Shown here: positions 58,812-64,000 of the stretch, one piece after another
Numbering within the stretch: the stretch's first letter is position 1
Layout: each line of letters begins with the position of its first letter
Origin: Cryptomeria japonica
Lineage: Eukaryota; Streptophyta; Pinopsida; Cupressales; Cupressaceae
Direction of reading: 5' to 3'
DNA: 64,000 nt
Assembly: GCF_030272615.1 (NCBI RefSeq)
Contig: NC_081411.1
Location: 185,796,449-185,860,448 of the forward strand
Position numbers and translations under genes: made by a program
Notes under the pieces: generated by a model
What the model was told of the DNA's origin: nothing
The model's input: only the letters and a program-made list of their open reading frames with translations
Databases searched by the model: none

Positions 58812-59367
58812 AATCCCAAATCAATATCATTCATCAAAGGAAATAGAAAAAAAAAAACTTTAGTCCTAAATGAGAGTTGGATTTTGTGTATGATTATTAC
58901 CTCTTTTAGATTTGATATGATGTTATGTGAATAAGAAATGATTTGGTAAAATACTAGAAAATTGATAATATTTAGCATAGATAGACAAATATAGAACTAA
59001 AAGTCAACTCAAAAGTATAGATATGGAAATGAGACACGGAAAGGAACCTACAAATCTAGAGTTGAAAATGCCAATCAAAAGTGCTAGGTGGCATAAACCT
59101 AAAGTTTTTTCCATTAGCTAAAGATTTGGAATCTAGATTGGGATGTTCAATAGATCATTCTCTTTGAAATTAAACTAAAAGTATCAGTCACTTGTGTAAA
59201 TTGACATAGACAAGGGTTTCCGATTGTTCAAAGTTTGTAATTGTTTTTCTTAGTCTTATCACTACAAATATACAACTTTTGAATGTTAAATGTATAGTGT
59301 GCACACATAAAAGAGGGAAAAAAATCTGTGTTGTATAGGGGCTTGCTTACATCAAAATTTGGGTAAG
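58812..59367. other. unassigned AT-rich DNA between H and I
   Basis: No gene, LTR motif or repeat recognised. Confidence 0.6.
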
Positions 59368-61306
59368 TGAGTCCACTCTCACAACAACAATGATGGAGGA
59401 CAAAGAGAGCTAACCCCTAGTAGAGAAGAGCCTAAATCTGAAATGAAATGCTAAATTGAAAAGATTATACCTTCAAATTGATAATGGTGGTGATGAAATT
59501 CTCTTTAGATAAGTCCATCAATCGTTGATGTAATAAAATGAAAATTATAACAAGATCTATCATGAAAACATACTTGAAGATAATTTTCTATAGCTTGATG
59601 ATCCTTGTACTCAAACCTACTCTTGTATGAAGGAATTAAGAATGTTGGAATGTAACTTGTAGATTGAAAATTAGGATTTTAGAATGATAAGTGATTGCCT
59701 TATATAGAGTTCTCAAGGTATTTTTTATATTTAGGTTGACTTCCAATGGTGGTATGAAAATATGAAGATTAGATCACAAATGGTGGGAATCAACACTTAA
59801 ACATGTTCAAATTTGGGCCACTTTTGGAGGGACTATGATGCTAGGTCCCCTAGTCCTCTAAGACTATGACCACCTAGAAATGTGAAAACTAAAGTTGGTT
59901 GTAGAGTGCATAGGTTTAGTACATTAGATTAGGTCACATCATTAGCATATGATGACAATTTGGATGAGATAAGGTAAAAACTAGGATAAAAATAAACTAA
60001 AATGAGGCACATTAAAGAAAGGACCCAAAAAGTGATGTGAAATTGTAAAGGGTTTACAATTTATGATACTACATTTATCCCTCACTTTATCAGAAGCATG
60101 GACTTATACTCATATTCATGGTAAAGTAGAGGTGAAGAGAGAGACAAGCCGATGGCAAAAAAAGCTAGGGATATGATGACACTAATTTGGAGGGATGATT
60201 AATCCATAAAATATAGGATCCTAATAATCCATGCAATAAACATTCAAATATACATAAAGAAAATAACAATAGTACTATATCAAACAAAAGGTTCCAAGTC
60301 AACTAGTTGAAGAGACCTTGATGCCAAAAATGTCTCAATTGCTAATGTCATTATTAGAATGTTATTACAAGAGAACAAGTGGACTTATAGAAAGAGATCA
60401 GTAATACACACCTTCCAATTGTTGGGAGAGGGGATTCATGATAAATAATTTCACACTATCAACACCAAGGAATGAAGAGGTCCTGATCAAACATACAAAC
60501 CTCCAAGCAAGGATAAGATTCTCATTAATGCAAAAAATTCTATGCAAGAAAAGAAAATCATTATAAATGATACAACTCAATGAAGGGAAACCAAATCCCA
60601 ATGAAAGAGATATGTTTGAGAAAGTACTTTCCTAATTCAAACCTCATGTTGGTGTTCCCACCACCACAACATCTATGATTGGTGTAAAAAAGAGCTTATA
60701 TTGAGGGAGGAAAGAGGCTAAATCATAATTGAAATGTTGAATTGATAATATCATACATTAGAATTGATAATGGTTGTGATGCAATATTGTTTAGACAAGT
60801 CCTTTAAGTTTTGATGCACTTTAACATGACAAAACATTACATAATCCATCATGAAACCATACTTGAAGATAGGTTACATTCATAGCTTGTTTCTCCCTGC
60901 ACTCAAATCTACTCTTGAATTATGATTGTAGAATAAAATAGACTTTTGTGAATGATAAAATATTGTGTTATGTTGGGTTCTCAAGATAGTTACGAATCTA
61001 AGCCAACATCTAATAGTCAAATGAAAATATGGGGATCAAATCATAAATGAAGAATCCTAAAACTTGCACACAATTATATTTTTGCCCCTTTTGGAGGATT
61101 GGGTGCCCTAGCCCTCTCAATCAAGGACTAAAAAAGGTGGTGGTAGAGTATCAAGATCCAAGGAATGGGATTTGGTCTCAACATTAGTAAATAAAAAAAG
61201 TAGGATAATATAAGGCTGAAATAGCCTTGAAATGAACCAATAGAGGGCACACTAAAGTAGAGACCCAAATAGAGTGTGAAATTATAAATTGTTAAAATTG
61301 ACTACA
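59368..61306 (-). mobile_element. element I: diverged LTR pair around a short spacer (TRIM-like)
   Basis: 59368-60073 and about 60650-61306 are diverged direct repeats: ATTGATAATGGTGGTGATG / ATTGATAATGGTTGTGATG, CATACTTGAAGATA in both, GGTTCTCAAG-like and TTTTGGAGG phrases in order. On the minus strand both begin TGTAGT (60073, 61306). The left one has a minus-strand CTATATAAGG (about 59699) suited to a TATA box. GTGAGGGATAAA precedes its start, a weak PPT. The spacer (60074-60650) is non-coding and too short for gag-pol. Confidence 0.5.
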
Positions 61307-64000
61307 CTATAGACTATTTTCACTCAGCCCTACATGTTGTTGGTGTTCTCTTTTGATTTTCTATTTGTTTACTCTATTTTTTGTTACCCCTTTTTAACCT
61401 CCTTGTTTTGTTCTAGGGTTTGGTCCCTATCAAAATCCGACCTTATCTTCGTTACCATATTTTTACCTACATGCTCAATCAGGTAGAGCCACTAAGTTTT
61501 TTAAGAAAATGGTACATTTTATAACCTTCTATGCTACATTCAGTCATACAAATGAAATAATTTTATAATATTACATGAATATAAATCATTGCATTCATAC
61601 ATGTGAATGAAACATAAAATATTTCACAATCTTTTGAAAAATGCAATTATTATTGAATGAAAGAAACTACATGTGTCTCACACAAATATCCATGAGATTG
61701 ACTTTGCTCATATAATAAAAATTAAAAGCTAAAATATGCATAAGTGAGTGAATCTAAAAGAAAGGAATCATGTATAGGAGGTGGCCAGTCATTTCCTGAA
61801 TGACTGATATTGTTGGTGTGTTTTTGCTCCTGGTTGCTTTGTGTTGCTTCTTGCTTCTAGGTGTCCTCCAGTTTCCTGCATAGGTGAGAACAAGGAGTTA
61901 GAACAATTGTTCTAAGTAATGAATAATTACATCCTACACATGAACATTCACACATGCATACATATGCTAGCTCCTAAATGCATCATTATCAAAACCAAAC
62001 TCAAGATCATAATAACTAAAGGGGGGGCATTTTATTGCTAATATATTTGTATCATGTGTAGATTCAGTTGATCATGATTAGTATAAGCATGTGGGATAAA
62101 TGCAACTCCCACAAGGGTTGATGCCAGCATGTAAGTGAAATTTATAGTTACTACATCTTCCCCTAAGGCCATTTAAGCTTAGAGTCCTGTCAAAGGAATA
62201 ATTAGATTTAAAATAAATTATTGGTGTTGATCTTTATATTTGTCATCAAAATACTCATTTGATAGAAACTCTGGACTGAAATACTCTCAGAGTACCCATG
62301 CTAATCAGAGGAAAAATATTAAGCTATTAAAGGGACATGATATTTTTTGTCCTGAAACCTTCTAGTTTAATTTCAGTCACCTCATGCTAGGGGAAGAGAA
62401 ACTAGTGAGTGGTATACACAATAACAGTGAGCTTCATAAGACATGTAACAGTAAGCTTGTGAATCAAAAAAGAAATGAATTGCTTTATAGGAATAGTAAT
62501 TGCTAAGAGCATGATATAAAATTTAGTCACATTTTATCAAGATCAACTATGGTTACTTTTAATGATGCAACTCAAGACATGATAGTAATGACAGATCATA
62601 GTGAACAATTTTCTAATGCAATCATCAGTAGTGCATTCAAAGATCAAGTCACAGACCTAAAGACTTCAATGGATACACATAGACCTCTATTTACAATCAT
62701 ACTCTCCTTTCTACATAAAAGAGTAGTAAGAATGATACATACAGTGAGATATAAGGTAAGGAGTTTCATCAAGAGAAAAAGAAAGCCTCCATCAGATCAT
62801 GGTTGAGCATACAATGAAGGAAACATATCATTCATTGCATAAGTAAAAGAGACATGCATAGTCCTTATAACCCTATCATGAGCATAATTAAGAGGTTATG
62901 AAATATAAATGGTCAAAGGTTCAATCAATACTGATGAATAGAGCCATATCAAGAAACAATCCCAATGTCCACCAATAGGATCTCAAATGATCAACCTACA
63001 CAGGAAGCATAGTTAGAGGCTACTAGAAATGGATAAGTATGCAGTTATGATAGTCCTATCATAAAGGTCAGAGCAACAAGCATATTCAAGGTCTCATACA
63101 AAGTAGTCCCAAGGTGTATAAGAACAATATCTTCAATGAGCAAGAAAAGATAGTCTTTGAATGACAATGACAAAGGCTCTTAGACAATGACACAAGTAAA
63201 CCATTGAAGATTCCATGAATAGCTATTTCAGATAATGCAATCACAACAAGAACAAACATATGGCATAAAGGGCACAATTTTATAGTGATTGGTAGTAGTT
63301 TCCTTCAAGTTTAGGAGTTTCTTCTTCATGGAGTAGATATAAGGGTTTTATGAACAAAGAATAGTAGTAGCCCTCGATGGTGATTAACAGAAGATTTTTC
63401 CTAGTTAAAGATACAAAGCCTTTTATAATAATCAAAATAGTCATAAAAAGATTTTAAAAGACAATCATTCTTGATAGTCAAAGTAGACCGAGAATCAGAA
63501 ATGAAGATCTCACATCACATGAGTCTTGCACTCCTAATAGTCATAAATAATCAAGCGCATACACATTTATAATGATCATTTCTAAGCACACAATGGCAAG
63601 ATATAAGATTCAATATATTATATGAATCATATTTAAGATTGTTGCAGTCATATGAAAATTTATGGCATGGTAAAATTTCAGTCACAGAGCCTGTAGAAAC
63701 TCTTCATAGAGTTATAAAGCATAAGAGGGTAGGATTTTAGCCACAAGGTTTTACCATCAATATGAACAAATATGGTGAATAATTTGAACAAAGGAGTGGT
63801 CAAGATTATAAGAGAGCAAAAATCTATATTAAACTATTTTGAAACACAGATAAGAAAAAATGAATTGATTCAGAACTTACCCATTTCACATGTCGACCTA
63901 CCGAAATGTTTTCATAAATTTTCAAGAAAACCCTTATTTTCTATATGGTTGGCCACTGAGAACACAAAGTATTTACTTTTAAAGCACTACCATTTTAAAG
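61307..64000. other. unassigned AT-rich DNA at the right end
   Basis: No gene supported. It may include further solo LTRs (for example around 61340-61950) but I see no matching copy or target duplication. The longest plus-strand frame (62549-62806, 85 codons) has no recognisable similarity or codon pattern and is probably chance. Confidence 0.5.

Noticed and set aside
62549-62806. 85-codon plus-strand frame, considered as a small host gene
   Set aside because: No recognisable domain, no promoter or splice context, and its length is within what AT-rich random DNA yields in 64 kb.

Overview
The window looks like intergenic DNA from a large-genome seed plant. A gymnosperm or conifer is my guess, at low confidence. 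It is AT-rich, I see no intact host gene, and almost everything assignable is decayed LTR retrotransposon of both Ty1/copia and Ty3/gypsy types, several nested in one another. In-frame stops in the old coding regions are mostly TAG, TGA or TAA where Gln, Arg or Trp is expected, and zinc-knuckle Cys codons have become Tyr. This is what long-term cytosine methylation and deamination produce.

Layout, left to right. 1-1119 (minus): piece of a non-autonomous copia-like family, here called alpha (ORF1 with zinc knuckles). 1126-13385 (minus): element E, a Tat-like gypsy element with gag, protease and only the integrase C-terminus; between pol and the 3' LTR it carries a long antisense plant-mobile-domain (PMD) gene with N-terminal 25-residue repeats. 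13386-15295: unassigned, LTR-like. 15296-16801 (minus): element D, a truncated copia (5' LTR, PBS, start of gag). 16802-23654 (plus): element A, an alpha-type element with ORF1 and a very long ORF2 but no pol. 23655-24008: 78-bp tandem repeat and an LTR-like piece.

24350-52408 (plus): copia element C, bounded by 5-bp GGAAG duplications. It contains a 1,601-bp solo-LTR-like insertion (27862-29462, CTTTG duplication) and alpha-type element B (31279-50330). B in turn contains gypsy chromovirus G (about 34650-48244) with LTRs of about 4.1-4.2 kb. 53042-58811: copia material H, apparently a chimera of one family's 5' LTR and another family's body and 3' LTR. 59368-61306: a diverged LTR-like pair (I). 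The remainder to 64000 has no recognisable gene.

Functional reading. A and B keep LTRs, a tRNA-iMet primer site, polypurine tracts and two long ORFs but lack protease, integrase and reverse transcriptase. They share end sequences, primer site, PPT context and a conserved inverted repeat around the PPT/3' LTR junction with the pol-bearing copia C, so C-type elements are candidate trans-mobilisers. The observations most worth following are ORF2 of the alpha family, the inverted repeat around the PPT, the antisense repeat-PMD protein in E, and several microhomology junctions that stitch unrelated retroelements together.
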